Shown here piece by piece: positions 1-8,479 of a DNA stretch of 64,000 bases (its first letter is position 1; each line of letters starts with the position of its first letter). Source of the DNA: Cyclobacteriaceae bacterium (GTDB taxonomy: Bacteria; Bacteroidota; Bacteroidia; Cytophagales; Cyclobacteriaceae); contig JAHBUE010000001.1 in the NCBI GenBank assembly GCA_019638235.1, positions 1,350,492 to 1,414,491 of the forward strand, written 5' to 3'. The notes beneath the pieces were generated by a model. It was not told the DNA's origin. It did no database searches and saw nothing but the letters and a program-made list of their open reading frames with translations. Both the position numbers and the translations under genes were made by a program.

Positions 1-917
1 AGGAAGAACAACGCACCGGCAATGTTGCCTAACGGCATTTCTGGAAAAATATTTGCCAAAACACTGAACACAAGTGTTGGTCCTTCGCCTGGCGACAGGT
101 TAAACGCAAATACCGCAGGAAATATCATAAGCCCCGCCAGCAAGGCTACAGACGCGTCCATAGCGCCTACCCACAAACTGGATGATACAATGTTTTGTTT
201 TTTAGAAAGGTACGATCCGTAAGTAATCATCATACCCCAGCCTATGCCCAATGAAAAGAAGGCTTGAGTCAGCGCTTTCAGCACAACGTTGGCATTTATT
301 TTTGAAAAGTCGGGGATAAGATAGTATTCAACGCCTTTGCCTGCACCGGGCAGGGTAACGCTTCTGAAAATCACCAGGATTAAGATAATGAACACCATCG
401 GCATCATAATCTTGGCTGCTTTTTCAATACCTCCTGAAATGCCACCCAATACAATTAAAATAGTAGCCAGGATAACAAACGCTCCTAACGGAATAACATA
501 CATTGGGTTGGCAATAAATTCTGCAAAGGTTACTTCCAGTGAAAACAGTGAAGTAAAAATATACCCTACTGTCCACCCGGCTATAATGCCGTAATAGCTC
601 AACACAACAAAGGTTACCAACAGTGGCAATACACCGGCAAAGAACGTCCAGATTTTATTGGCCCCCAGGCTTTTAAATGCACCAACTGCATTTTTTTCTG
701 TAAGCCTGCCCAACGAAATTTCATTGATAAGCATGGGTACACCCACCACCACAACACATATTATGTAAACAAATACAAATGCAGCGCCCCCGTTCTCACC
801 GGTCAGGTAAGGGAAACGCCAAATATTACCCAGGCCGACAGCCGAGCCTGCGGCAGCCATAATAAAGCCAAACTTTGAACCAAATTGACCACGATTATCA
901 GGAATTTGAGATGTCAT
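1..917 (-). CDS. Sodium:neurotransmitter symporter family (SNF/NSS) transporter, C-terminal part missing
   Basis: Reading the complementary strand from ATG at 917 gives an uninterrupted frame of about 305 codons to the window edge, so the 3' end is missing. Residues 24-38 read GSAVGLGNIWRFPYL, the unwound TM1 signature of the NSS/SNF family that binds Na+ and substrate. Several hydrophobic segments follow, including a glycine-rich stretch and a later SLGIGWGMMITYGSYL segment matching the TM6 region. The family couples the Na+ gradient to uptake of amino acids or related amines at the inner membrane; bacterial members have 11-12 helices. The substrate cannot be read from the sequence. It is the last gene of the minus-strand block and stands apart from the RmlD-like gene by about 230 bp. 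Confidence 0.9.
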   Translation of the reverse strand, partial: MTSQIPDNRGQFGSKFGFIMAAAGSAVGLGNIWRFPYLTGENGGAAFVFVYIICVVVVGVPMLINEISLGRLTEKNAVGAFKSLGANKIWTFFAGVLPLLVTFVVLSYYGIIAGWTVGYIFTSLFSLEVTFAEFIANPMYVIPLGAFVILATILIVLGGISGGIEKAAKIMMPMVFIILILVIFRSVTLPGAGKGVEYYLIPDFSKINANVVLKALTQAFFSLGIGWGMMITYGSYLSKKQNIVSSSLWVGAMDASVALLAGLMIFPAVFAFNLSPGEGPTLVFSVLANIFPEMPLGNIAGALFF

Positions 918-1074
918 ATACAAGTAGGATTTAAGCGTGTCAATATTGAGAAATTTAATTTGATTGCACAAAGGTTAAAATTGCTTTTAATTTGGCGGTG
1001 GACAAGTGCTCGAAGATTGTTTGTTGAGTAACAAAATAATTGGGCACTACCGTTATGCTAAGTGAATTTTTATC

Positions 1075-1135
1075 AGGGTCTGGCCAAAGGCCTGACCCTT
1101 TCTTTAGCCTCGAAGGATCAGGCTTTAGCCAGACC
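1075..1135. repeat. Nested inverted-repeat cluster between SNF transporter and RmlD-like gene
   Basis: Positions 1075-1085 (AGGGTCTGGCC) pair with 1089-1099 across a 3-nt loop with one mismatch. The unit GGTCTGGC (1077-1084) also has an exact inverted copy at 1128-1135, and GCCTGA (1090-1095) can pair with TCAGGC (1118-1123). It lies downstream of the RmlD-like gene but has no T-run on the minus strand, so it is a poor intrinsic terminator. It looks like a short degenerate repeat element. Confidence 0.5.
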
Positions 1136-1148
1136 AAGTTTGCCTGTT

Positions 1149-2054
1149 TTAAGTCAGCACATTCTCAAGCTGTGCTTTCAGCAGGGCCAGCCCTTCGGTA
1201 AAGCTGTGTGGCTCATAGTCCAGGTCTTTCCTTGCTTTTTCAATAATGAAACCTGTTTTTAACGGTCTGCGTGCGGGTTGTTTGAATTGTGTTGAATCGG
1301 TGGACATGATGAGCGATTCATCTAACTTAAAAAATTGCGCTGTTTTAATGGCAATATCGTGCGGGCTTAGAAAATCTTTCCCGGAAATGTGATAAATGCC
1401 TATGGCTTTTTTCTTTGCTGCCCGCCAACAACCCATAGCTAAATCTTCGGCTAATGTAGGCGTGCGCCACTGGTCGTTTACTACGTTAATGGTTTTACCT
1501 TCTTCTAAACTTTTCTTCACCCACAACACAATGTTCGACCGGCTCATGTCGGTGGAAATACCATACACAAGCACGGTGCGGAGTATGCACCAGGATATAG
1601 TGCTTTGTTGAATAATTTCTTCTGCAGCCAGCTTACTCTTTCCGTAAAAATTTACAGGAGCGGGCTTGGCGGTTTCATCCAACGGGCCTTCCTTTCCATC
1701 GAAAATAAAATCGGTGGAAACATGAATGAGGTGAATGTGATATTGAGTGCACGCTTCAACCAAATACTGAACGGACGTTACGTTGGCTTTCCAGCAAGCA
1801 TCCTGTTCGGTTTCGCAGCGGTCAACGTTTGTCATGGCTGCCGTGTTGATGATTATATCGGGCTTGGTTTGCGCAATAACTTCGTTAACCTGTTTTTGAT
1901 TGGAAATATCCAGCAACTGAAATTCACCTTTTGTTAACGGAAGTATCAATGCCCGGTGAGCGGTTGCGATAAGCTGCACATTTTGTTGGTGTTGCAGCAG
2001 GTTGATTAGCTTTTGCCCTAATAAACCGTTGGCACCGGTAATTAATATTTTCAT
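1149..2054 (-). CDS. RmlD-like SDR oxidoreductase (dTDP-4-dehydrorhamnose reductase family)
   Basis: An extended short-chain dehydrogenase of about 301 residues. It opens with KILITGANGLLGQ, the Rossmann GxxGxxG dinucleotide site at residues 7-13. It has HVSTDFIF in the middle, the catalytic YxxxK as YGKSK, and a C-terminal RRPLKTGF typical of RmlD. RmlD proteins reduce dTDP-4-dehydro-L-rhamnose with NAD(P)H in the cytoplasm; many Bacteroidota paralogues are annotated only as sugar-nucleotide SDRs, and no rmlA/B/C genes lie nearby. The start was set at 2054 rather than 2096: the protein fold begins there and the upstream cyclophilin gene stops at 2056, leaving one base between them. Co-transcription with the cyclophilin gene is likely. 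Confidence 0.85.
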   Translation of the reverse strand: MKILITGANGLLGQKLINLLQHQQNVQLIATAHRALILPLTKGEFQLLDISNQKQVNEVIAQTKPDIIINTAAMTNVDRCETEQDACWKANVTSVQYLVEACTQYHIHLIHVSTDFIFDGKEGPLDETAKPAPVNFYGKSKLAAEEIIQQSTISWCILRTVLVYGISTDMSRSNIVLWVKKSLEEGKTINVVNDQWRTPTLAEDLAMGCWRAAKKKAIGIYHISGKDFLSPHDIAIKTAQFFKLDESLIMSTDSTQFKQPARRPLKTGFIIEKARKDLDYEPHSFTEGLALLKAQLENVLT

Positions 2055-2055
2055 G

Positions 2056-2937
2056 TTACTTGCTTGCCGGATAGTTATACCCGTAGGTTTTTTCAATTTT
2101 CTTCTTCGACATTTCTTCTACGGTTACAACCATGTGCACATCAACAACCGGTCTGTTGCCAGGGCCTTTTGTAACGGCAGCAATTTTATCAATTACCTCC
2201 AACCCTTTAATCACCCTTCCGAAAACAGTGTAGTCGCCATCCAAATGCGGAGAGCCACCCACTTCTTTGTAGCGGGCGCGTTGTTCGTCAGTAAACACAA
2301 AGGGTTTGTATTCGGGTTTTACTTTACGGATTAGTGTATCGGCTTGTTCAAAAAATGAACCTAACCATGCGCCATCGCCTGCGTTTTGTTTTTCAATAAC
2401 CTGTTGGCGCACGCTTTCATATTCGGGCATGAACAGCACCTCCCGTAAACTGATATTTTTTCGGCTGTACTGTATGTTTTGCTCAAGTTGAGTTAATTCT
2501 GCATCCGAATATTTTTTACCCTGAACAATATAGAACTGACTGCCGCTGCTCGCTTTTGCAGGATTGGCCTCATCGCCTAAGCGGGCGGCAGAAAAGGCAC
2601 CCTTCTCATGGAAATACTGCGGAACAAATTCGGCATCTACTGTATAGCCCGGCCCCCCGTTTCCTAACGACTGCCCCGGCTCTGCATTTTTTGAATTGGG
2701 GTCGCCCCCTTGTATCATAAATTCTTCAATTACCCGGTGAAACAACAGGCTGTCATAAAATTTTTCCTGCGTCAGTTTAATGAAGTTTGCTTTGTGCTTT
2801 GGTGTTTCATCATACAGAATGGCCACCATGTCGCCATGATTAGTTTTAATGGTTACTACGTAGTCGTTGCCTTTTTTCTGTGCACAACTGGTAAGAATAA
2901 TTGAACAAACAATCAAAGAAGTTAACAAGCGATTCAT
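2056..2937 (-). CDS. Cyclophilin-type peptidylprolyl isomerase, lipoprotein, with large internal insert
   Basis: The 293-residue product has a lipoprotein signal ending LTSC (Cys18), so it should be anchored in an envelope membrane and catalyse proline cis-trans isomerisation of exported proteins. Cyclophilin motifs are clear: FHRV and QGGDP (about residues 66-80), GSQFYIVQG (132-140) and GDYTVFGRV (234-242). Between the last two, residues 141-230 form an insert of about 80-90 residues, rich in charged and helical sequence, that is absent from small cyclophilins. Such inserts are known in Bacteroidota homologues. It is followed after one base by the RmlD-like gene. Isomerase activity is likely because the FHRV and QF residues are kept. 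Confidence 0.9.
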   Translation of the reverse strand: MNRLLTSLIVCSIILTSCAQKKGNDYVVTIKTNHGDMVAILYDETPKHKANFIKLTQEKFYDSLLFHRVIEEFMIQGGDPNSKNAEPGQSLGNGGPGYTVDAEFVPQYFHEKGAFSAARLGDEANPAKASSGSQFYIVQGKKYSDAELTQLEQNIQYSRKNISLREVLFMPEYESVRQQVIEKQNAGDGAWLGSFFEQADTLIRKVKPEYKPFVFTDEQRARYKEVGGSPHLDGDYTVFGRVIKGLEVIDKIAAVTKGPGNRPVVDVHMVVTVEEMSKKKIEKTYGYNYPASK

Positions 2938-2993
2938 AATAATGTGATGATTTAATTTAAGGGTGTAAAAATAGTGAATTTCACAAAGGCAGA

Positions 2994-4115
2994 TTAAGAA
3001 TTAAGCGATTTTGAAATTTTAAGGGATAAATCCATAAAAATCATTTTGGCGCTGCCGTTTCGTTCAAGATGGTAGCCGGCTTCGTTAATCAGGCGCGTGG
3101 CATACTCTACTCGTGCAAGGTTCATAACCCGCGAAAAATCCTGCACGAATTTTAATTCCTCTCCCTGCGAACGCTGAATTGTTGTGGCTCCGCCTAATTG
3201 CAGCAACACTTCGCGCATCATGTTCAGGCTGTATTGTAACATGCCGCGTTGATGCAGTTTATCTAACCCGTGAAAATCATCGGCAATGGAAACTAACTGG
3301 GCAACATTTTTCTTGAAACAGGCGCGCATCCATTCGGCAAAGCGTTGCGCCTGGTCGTCTTCTTCATCGTCTTCGCAAAGCGCCAAGGCTAAGTTCAGGT
3401 TGCCTTCGGCCTGGTGCGAAACAACAGATGCTTTTTTTTCATTAACGTTTAAAGCAACCAACTGCGTTTCTATTTCTTCATCCGAAAGCAAGGGCACGGT
3501 AACAATCTGGGTGCGCGAAATAATAGTTGGCAATAGCTGGTCGGCTGCATTGCTGACTAAAATAAAATACGTGTGGGGTGCAGGCTCTTCTAATATTTTA
3601 AGAATACCGTTGGCAGCCGTAGGGTGCATTTTTTCCGGTTGCCATATAATCATCACTTTAACCTGGCTTTCAAATGGTTTCAGCGAAAGCGTTTTTATAA
3701 TCTCCCTGCTTTCTTCGCGCGAGATGAGCGCCTGTTTGTTTTCGCCCCCGTAAAATTCAGTCCAGTTATCAAGATTGCCGTAGGGTTGGGTTAACAGGAA
3801 CTCGCGCCATTGTTTCAGAATATCGGCTTTAAATCGTTCATCATCCTTATCGCCTTTTACGTTGCTAAGCGGAAACACGAAATGCGTATCGGGATGAATA
3901 AATTTCAGACTCTTGCGGCAGGCTGCACATTCGCCACAGGCGTCTTCGCCTTTTTGTTCGCAATGCAGGTAGGTAGCGTAGGCAAGTGCAAGCGGCAAGT
4001 TCAGGGCGCCTTCTGCCCCGGCAAAAAGTTGCGCGTGTGCAGCGTGGCCATTGCTAACGGAGCCAGCGAGCATTTTTTTTGTTTCAGATAGACCGGGTAT
4101 GTCGGAGAATTTCAT
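2994..4115 (-). CDS. holB: DNA polymerase III subunit delta' (clamp-loader, HolB-like)
   Basis: A 373-residue AAA+ clamp-loader protein. It has the four-cysteine zinc site at Cys52, 60, 63 and 66 (pattern Cx7CxxCxxC), which is diagnostic of delta' and tau/gamma subunits. The Walker A region reads FAGAEGALNL with no GK, as expected for the non-ATP-hydrolysing delta' subunit. Later motifs include KILEEP, with SRTQIV supplying the trans arginine-finger region. It helps load the beta sliding clamp at the replication fork. Its ATG overlaps the TGA of the upstream membrane-protein gene by ATGA (4112-4115), which suggests translational coupling. The C-terminal third matches the delta' collar domain only loosely. 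Confidence 0.9.
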   Translation of the reverse strand: MKFSDIPGLSETKKMLAGSVSNGHAAHAQLFAGAEGALNLPLALAYATYLHCEQKGEDACGECAACRKSLKFIHPDTHFVFPLSNVKGDKDDERFKADILKQWREFLLTQPYGNLDNWTEFYGGENKQALISREESREIIKTLSLKPFESQVKVMIIWQPEKMHPTAANGILKILEEPAPHTYFILVSNAADQLLPTIISRTQIVTVPLLSDEEIETQLVALNVNEKKASVVSHQAEGNLNLALALCEDDEEDDQAQRFAEWMRACFKKNVAQLVSIADDFHGLDKLHQRGMLQYSLNMMREVLLQLGGATTIQRSQGEELKFVQDFSRVMNLARVEYATRLINEAGYHLERNGSAKMIFMDLSLKISKSLNS

Positions 4116-4915
4116 TTTACAAGGAATTTTTCGAGCTCATCCAGAGCGGTATGAAGAGATGTGAGTTCCTCAAGTTTATTTTCTTTTATGTAGTATTTAG
4201 CGAAATATTCCCGTTTGTGTTCTCTCCTTGTTTCATCTCGGTTTATATATCTTATTAATATTTGATTAGTGTTTATAAAGGAGTGATCGAGTACATCAAC
4301 TTCCGTTGTGACCCTTACTAAGTTTTCTCCTTTTAAACCCGATATGTATAAGTCCGTTTTATCTTTTGAATCAAGTACGCCATCTTTATTCGTGTCCTCG
4401 AATCCGATTAAATAAGTAATATGTTGTTGAATCGTATCAGGTCGCGTATCATCATAAAAATCGGACGAACTTGTAGGATAGCTAAACGATTTAATAAATC
4501 CTTTTTTATTCAGGAGAACTTGCGTAGTCTTAAAATCTTTGTCCATGAAGACAACATTTACCGTATTCTGGTAGTGATCCATTTTTATTGAAGATTTCAA
4601 GTAGAATACTTCTTCTGTTATTTCAGCTTCTGTTTTAGGCTTTTCATAGGTTTTTATCCTGACAGGAAGAAGATAGCCGTCAGTACCACGAATTGATTTA
4701 GGTTCGTTATAATCTAATCCCTGTAAAACCAGTCCCTTTTCCTTCGCTTTCTCAAGGTCTTTACCAACAATAACCCGAGGAGGTGAGTAGCGGTTAGAAA
4801 AATTTCTGGTAGCCTCTTCGATCAGGATCGCTCCAACAAAAAGGGCCAATACCAAAATCAGTATCCCGTTTATTGACCATACAATCTTTAGAAACTTATT
4901 CATTTTTATTTCCAT
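4112..4915 (-). CDS. Unknown membrane-anchored protein
   Basis: I do not recognise a family. The product (about 267 residues) has one N-terminal hydrophobic segment (NGILILVLALFVGAILI) followed by a soluble part, probably facing the periplasm, with a run of charged residues and a DTNKDGVLDSKDKTDLY stretch (roughly residues 165-181) that resembles an EF-hand/dockerin-like calcium loop. Starts at 4915 and 4903 are both plausible; a start at 4936 would overlap the upstream GlmU gene. The gene is visibly more A+T-rich than its neighbours and lies between glmU and holB, joined to holB by an ATGA overlap. It may be a late insertion into an otherwise housekeeping operon. Confidence 0.7.
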   Translation of the reverse strand: MEIKMNKFLKIVWSINGILILVLALFVGAILIEEATRNFSNRYSPPRVIVGKDLEKAKEKGLVLQGLDYNEPKSIRGTDGYLLPVRIKTYEKPKTEAEITEEVFYLKSSIKMDHYQNTVNVVFMDKDFKTTQVLLNKKGFIKSFSYPTSSSDFYDDTRPDTIQQHITYLIGFEDTNKDGVLDSKDKTDLYISGLKGENLVRVTTEVDVLDHSFINTNQILIRYINRDETRREHKREYFAKYYIKENKLEELTSLHTALDELEKFLVK

Positions 4916-4920
4916 ATTAT

Positions 4921-6096
4921 CTATTTCCTTTCCCAAACCCGGTTTTGTGCCGAGTGTTCAAATATGTGCTGTAAAATATTTTTTTCAATATCGTTTAACT
5001 CCACGTTGCGCCTTGCCATTACTTTACCGGCTGTTTCAAAAGCCTTTTTCAACTGAAAGGTAGTAAAGCCGCTTGCGCCCCCCCAGGCAAACGAAGGAAT
5101 AAAAGTTCGTGGAAAGCCATCGCCAAAAATATTGGTGGAAACGCCCACTACCGTTCCGGTATTAAACATGGTGTTGATGCCGCACTTACTGTGGTCGCCC
5201 ATCATTAAACCGCAAAATTGCAAACCGGTATCGTGAAAGCCGCCTTTGGCGTAATTCCAGATTTTTATGTTCTCGTAATTGTTTTTCAGGTTTGAAGTGT
5301 TGGTATCAGCACCGAGGTTGCACCACTCGCCTAACACACTGTTGCCCATAAAACCATCGTGCCCTTTGTTACTGTAACCAAAAATAACCGAGTTGCTGAT
5401 TTCGCCCCCCACTTTTGAGTACGGGCCAACGGTAGTATCGCCCCGAATTTTGCCGCCCATGTTTACATGCGAACCTTCGCACAACGCAAACGGCCCTTTG
5501 ATCAACGCACCTTCCTGCACGGCAGAATTCTTTCCTAAGTAAATCGGGCCATCTTCAGCGTTCAGCACGGCTGCGCGGATGGTAACACCTTCTTCTATGA
5601 AAACCTGTTCTTCGTTGTAGGTGCAAGTATGTTTGTCGGTTATGGGTGCCGATTTTCTTCCGGCAGTTATGTACTTGAAATCCGATCGTATCTGTTGTGC
5701 ATTGTATTGAAATATCTTCCACACCTGGTCGATAAGTGTAACGTCATGCGTGTATTCTTGCGTTGTGGAAACATTCCAATTTAATGTAGTGGTGCGAGCC
5801 GCCAACACAACACCTTGTTTAACAAGGGCAGTGTTTTCCGGTAATTGCCGCATTGCCTTCACTAAGGTTTCGTCCGGGCAAAGGGCGCCATTGATAAGCA
5901 GGTTATCGGCTCCTGTTTTTGCAGGAAATTTTTCTGCAAGGTAGCTTTCTGTGAGAAAGGAAACATCACCAAAAACGTGCTGCCACTTTTCGGCAATGGT
6001 AACTATACCGGTGCGGATGCCGGCAACCGGCCGCGTGTGGGTAAAGGGGAGTAGCTGTGTGCGAATGGCGGGTTCGTCAAACAATACAATGTTCAT
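4921..6096 (-). CDS. GlmU-family sugar-1-phosphate nucleotidylyltransferase/acetyltransferase (Bacteroidota type)
   Basis: The 391-residue product starts MNIVLFDEP with RPVAGIRTG near residue 24, matching the alternative GlmU of Bacteroidota (UDP-GlcNAc diphosphorylase / GlcN-1-P acetyltransferase). The N-terminal half is the nucleotidyltransferase-like part. The C-terminal half (from about residue 185) is a left-handed beta-helix built of hexapeptide repeats, with NMGGKIRGDTTVGPYSKVGG and GADTNTSNLKNNY as clear turns. It would make UDP-GlcNAc for peptidoglycan and LPS in the cytoplasm. The longer frame reaching 6315 was rejected because residues before 6096 read through a palindromic repeat. 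A TATCTTTA box (6101-6108, minus) lies four bases before the ATG. Confidence 0.85.
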   Translation of the reverse strand: MNIVLFDEPAIRTQLLPFTHTRPVAGIRTGIVTIAEKWQHVFGDVSFLTESYLAEKFPAKTGADNLLINGALCPDETLVKAMRQLPENTALVKQGVVLAARTTTLNWNVSTTQEYTHDVTLIDQVWKIFQYNAQQIRSDFKYITAGRKSAPITDKHTCTYNEEQVFIEEGVTIRAAVLNAEDGPIYLGKNSAVQEGALIKGPFALCEGSHVNMGGKIRGDTTVGPYSKVGGEISNSVIFGYSNKGHDGFMGNSVLGEWCNLGADTNTSNLKNNYENIKIWNYAKGGFHDTGLQFCGLMMGDHSKCGINTMFNTGTVVGVSTNIFGDGFPRTFIPSFAWGGASGFTTFQLKKAFETAGKVMARRNVELNDIEKNILQHIFEHSAQNRVWERK

Positions 6097-6239
6097 GGGG
6101 TAAAGATATAAAACCCCGGCAGGTCTTTCAGGTGTAACGGGCAACTCTTGCACCGATTTTTTTGGAAAAGAGGCTGTTTCATAAGTGGTTCTGTATCCCG
6201 AAAATCCTTTATGGAATCGTGAGCTTTGTCCCGTGTTGC

Positions 6240-6314
6240 TGTCATCGCAGGCAGGCTTTGACCCGCGATCTAATCTGCTGAGATCGCGGCTTTCGTGCCT
6301 CAGCCGCGATGACA
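6240..6314. repeat. 75-bp imperfect palindromic (REP/MITE-like) element
   Basis: The element is bounded by TGTCATCGC (6240-6248) and its exact inverse GCGATGACA (6306-6314). Inside, CCGCGATCT (6263-6271) pairs with AGATCGCGG (6281-6289), and GGCAGGC / GCCTCAGCC form an intermediate arm. It lies in the noncoding gap upstream of glmU. The structure resembles bacterial REP or palindromic MITE sequences; no transposase is present nearby. Confidence 0.65.
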
Positions 6315-6340
6315 TTCGTTTTTGATTTTAGGCTGGGCAT

Positions 6341-6368
6341 AAAAAAACCCTGACGGGAACCGTCAGGG
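6341..6368 (-). terminator. Rho-independent terminator of rpmE2
   Basis: A perfect 9-bp stem, CCCTGACGG (6348-6356) with CCGTCAGGG (6360-6368), has a 3-nt loop. On the minus strand it is followed by seven T residues (6341-6347). It lies 24 bp past the rpmE2 stop codon, so it ends that transcript and separates it from glmU. Confidence 0.92.
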
Positions 6369-6391
6369 CTTCATGCATATAGAAGAAGTAA

Positions 6392-6640
6392 TTAAGATTT
6401 CTTTCCGTATTTCTTCTGGAATTTCTCCACACGACCGGCCGTATCCACAAACAATTTCTTGCCGGTGTAGAACGGGTGCGAGGCAGAGCTAACTTCCACT
6501 TTTATTAACGGGTACTCATTGCCGTCTTCCCACTTTATCGTTTCTTTTGATTTAATGGTAGAACGGGTTAAAAATTTATGGTCGCTGGAAGTATCGTGAA
6601 AAACTACTTCGCTGTAATCCGGGTGAATATCCTTTTTCAT
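6392..6640 (-). CDS. rpmE2: 50S ribosomal protein L31, type B
   Basis: An 82-residue protein starting MKKDIHPDY, with SHPFYTGKK in the middle and a basic tail. It is L31 of the zinc-free type B: the CxxC zinc ribbon of type A is absent. L31 binds the large ribosomal subunit near the central protuberance. The ATG at 6640 was preferred over an upstream in-frame start at 6721 because all L31 homologues begin here and a promoter lies between the two positions. It is monocistronic: promoter at 6683-6713 and strong terminator at 6341-6368. Confidence 0.96.
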   Translation of the reverse strand: MKKDIHPDYSEVVFHDTSSDHKFLTRSTIKSKETIKWEDGNEYPLIKVEVSSASHPFYTGKKLFVDTAGRVEKFQKKYGKKS

Positions 6641-6682
6641 CGTTTTTAGCTTGTTTTGCTTCTTTTTCTCTTTAAGGGACTG

Positions 6683-6713
6683 CAAAGATAGCAACCGCCA
6701 ATCTATTTTCAAG
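6683..6713 (-). promoter_or_regulatory. Bacteroidota-type promoter of rpmE2
   Basis: On the minus strand a perfect -7 box TATCTTTG (6690-6683) is preceded after 19 bases by CTTG (6713-6710), close to the -33 consensus TTTG. It predicts a transcript starting near 6677, about 37 bases before the rpmE2 ATG. Confidence 0.7.
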
Positions 6714-6777
6714 CGCACCATTACGAATTTTGGCTATATAGATGGAACCTGCGTATTTTGCCCGTTTTCAACCCGGC

Positions 6778-8475
6778 ATGAGAAGAATCCTGTTTTTAGC
6801 CTGTTTTTGCCCTTCCGTTTTGGTCGCGCAAAGCACATTTGTGCCTTTGAACGAGGCATATTACCACACTGTTGACCGGTATGAGGTGAAATCGGGGCAA
6901 CTTTCGCCACATATTTTTACGGGTATGAAGCCCTATAAACGCTCTGATATTGTGGCGTTTACCGATTCGGCCAACAGGGCAGGGTTGTTTACTTCCCCTT
7001 CCGACAGGTTTAACCTGGAATATTTACAAAACGATAACTGGGAGTGGGCACGCCCCGAAACAAGCGATAGCCGCAAGCCGATATTGAAACATTTTTATAA
7101 AAAAAAATCGGATTTTTTGTTTGTAGATGAAGACCCCGATTTTGATTTGCACGTTAACCCCGTGCTGTACGTGGGGGCCGGCAGCGATTCGCAATCGGAT
7201 GATTTACTATTTGTAAACACACGTGGCGCTGAATTGCGCGGCATGCTCGACAGAAAGCTGGGCTTTTATATGTTCGTGGCCGAGAACCAGGTACGATTGC
7301 CCGCATATATATCGCGTACGGTAACCCGAAATCCGGCTTTAGGTTATTACCCCGTATTGCCGCATGAAGGGTATTGGAAACCGTTTAAAGGCAATCAGGG
7401 TTATGATTTTTTCCATACGCGCGGGTACATCAGCTTTGAAGCCACGCGGCATTTAAACCTGCAATTCGGGCACGACAGATTTTTTATCGGCAACGGTCAG
7501 CGCTCATTAATACTTTCTGACAACGCGCCCCCCGCATTATTTTTAAAAGGAAACGCCAAAGTTTGGAAGTTGAACTATATGTTCCTGATTAACCGCATGT
7601 ATGGCGATGTAAACAGGGTAGCGGCAGGCTCGTCAAAAAGAGGTCGCTATCCTGATAAATACGTGGCCTTTCATCAGCTAAGTGTAAACCTTGGCAAAAA
7701 GCTGAACGTAAGTTTGTTTGAGTCAGTGGTTTTCAACTCAACAGACTCATCAACGTTTGAATTATCGTACCTGAACCCCGTTATTTTTTACCGGGCGATA
7801 GAACACCAGGCTGGTAGCCTCGACAATGTTATGTTGGGTGCAGACTTTAAATGGAATGCGTTTAAAGGCGTTTCGGTTTACGGGCAGTTTGTGTTAGATG
7901 AATTTCTGTTTAAACATATTAAAGAAAGAAACGGCTGGTGGGCAAATAAATGGGCATTGCAACTTGGCGTAAAATATATTGATGCGTTTGGCGTCTCTAA
8001 TCTCGACCTGCAAGGCGAAATGAATATAGTGAGGCCCTATACCTATTCGCACTATACACAATACGGCAGCTATTCGCATTATTTGCAGCCGTTGGCGCAT
8101 CCGCTTGGGGCAAATTTCAGAGAAGCAATTGGTGTTGTGCGGTATCAGCCCCTGCCCCGGCTATCCCTTACGGGAAAAATGTTTGTTATCCAGGTTGGGC
8201 GGGATAATGTGCAGAATGTGAGCTGGGGAAGTGACATTATTAAAAACTACACATTGCGTGAGCGCGATTTTAACAACACCATTGCGCAGGGCAATCGTAA
8301 CAATATTATGATGATGAATGTAACGGCATCGTGGCAGCTAAAGCACAATGTATTTATCGATGCAACGGCCACTATCCGCAACAGCGAAAGCGCTGTTGAT
8401 GCGTATAATTACAATTCCACTATAACTTCATTAGCTTTGCGGTGGAATATCGCGCAGCGGTTGTACGAATTTTAA
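6778..8475 (+). CDS. Outer-membrane beta-barrel protein of the Wzi/RemB type
   Basis: The 565-residue product begins with a signal peptide (MRRILFLACFCPSVLVAQS), then a mixed region, then many alternating aromatic beta-strand segments ending in LRWNIAQRLYEF, a terminal aromatic typical of BAM-inserted barrels. The segment GNGQRSLILSDNAPPALFL is reminiscent of capsule-assembly Wzi-like proteins and of flavobacterial RemB, linked to gliding. The family assignment is from pattern memory, so function (surface polysaccharide attachment or motility) is an inference. An earlier in-frame ATG at 6742 would put 12 residues ahead of the signal peptide and is less likely. The ABC transporter gene follows after four bases, probably co-transcribed. 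Confidence 0.75.
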   Translation: MRRILFLACFCPSVLVAQSTFVPLNEAYYHTVDRYEVKSGQLSPHIFTGMKPYKRSDIVAFTDSANRAGLFTSPSDRFNLEYLQNDNWEWARPETSDSRKPILKHFYKKKSDFLFVDEDPDFDLHVNPVLYVGAGSDSQSDDLLFVNTRGAELRGMLDRKLGFYMFVAENQVRLPAYISRTVTRNPALGYYPVLPHEGYWKPFKGNQGYDFFHTRGYISFEATRHLNLQFGHDRFFIGNGQRSLILSDNAPPALFLKGNAKVWKLNYMFLINRMYGDVNRVAAGSSKRGRYPDKYVAFHQLSVNLGKKLNVSLFESVVFNSTDSSTFELSYLNPVIFYRAIEHQAGSLDNVMLGADFKWNAFKGVSVYGQFVLDEFLFKHIKERNGWWANKWALQLGVKYIDAFGVSNLDLQGEMNIVRPYTYSHYTQYGSYSHYLQPLAHPLGANFREAIGVVRYQPLPRLSLTGKMFVIQVGRDNVQNVSWGSDIIKNYTLRERDFNNTIAQGNRNNIMMMNVTASWQLKHNVFIDATATIRNSESAVDAYNYNSTITSLALRWNIAQRLYEF

Positions 8476-8479
8476 ATCA

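Noticed and set aside
955..1137. 60-codon minus-strand frame between the SNF and RmlD-like genes
   Set aside because: It runs through the nested repeat cluster, has no recognisable motif and no start signal.
3286..3753. 155-codon plus-strand frame opposite holB
   Set aside because: A mirror of the delta' gene with low-complexity serine runs; not a real protein.
6097..6315. N-terminal extension of the GlmU frame by 73 codons
   Set aside because: It reads through the 75-bp palindromic element and has no homology; GlmU homologues begin at the later Met.
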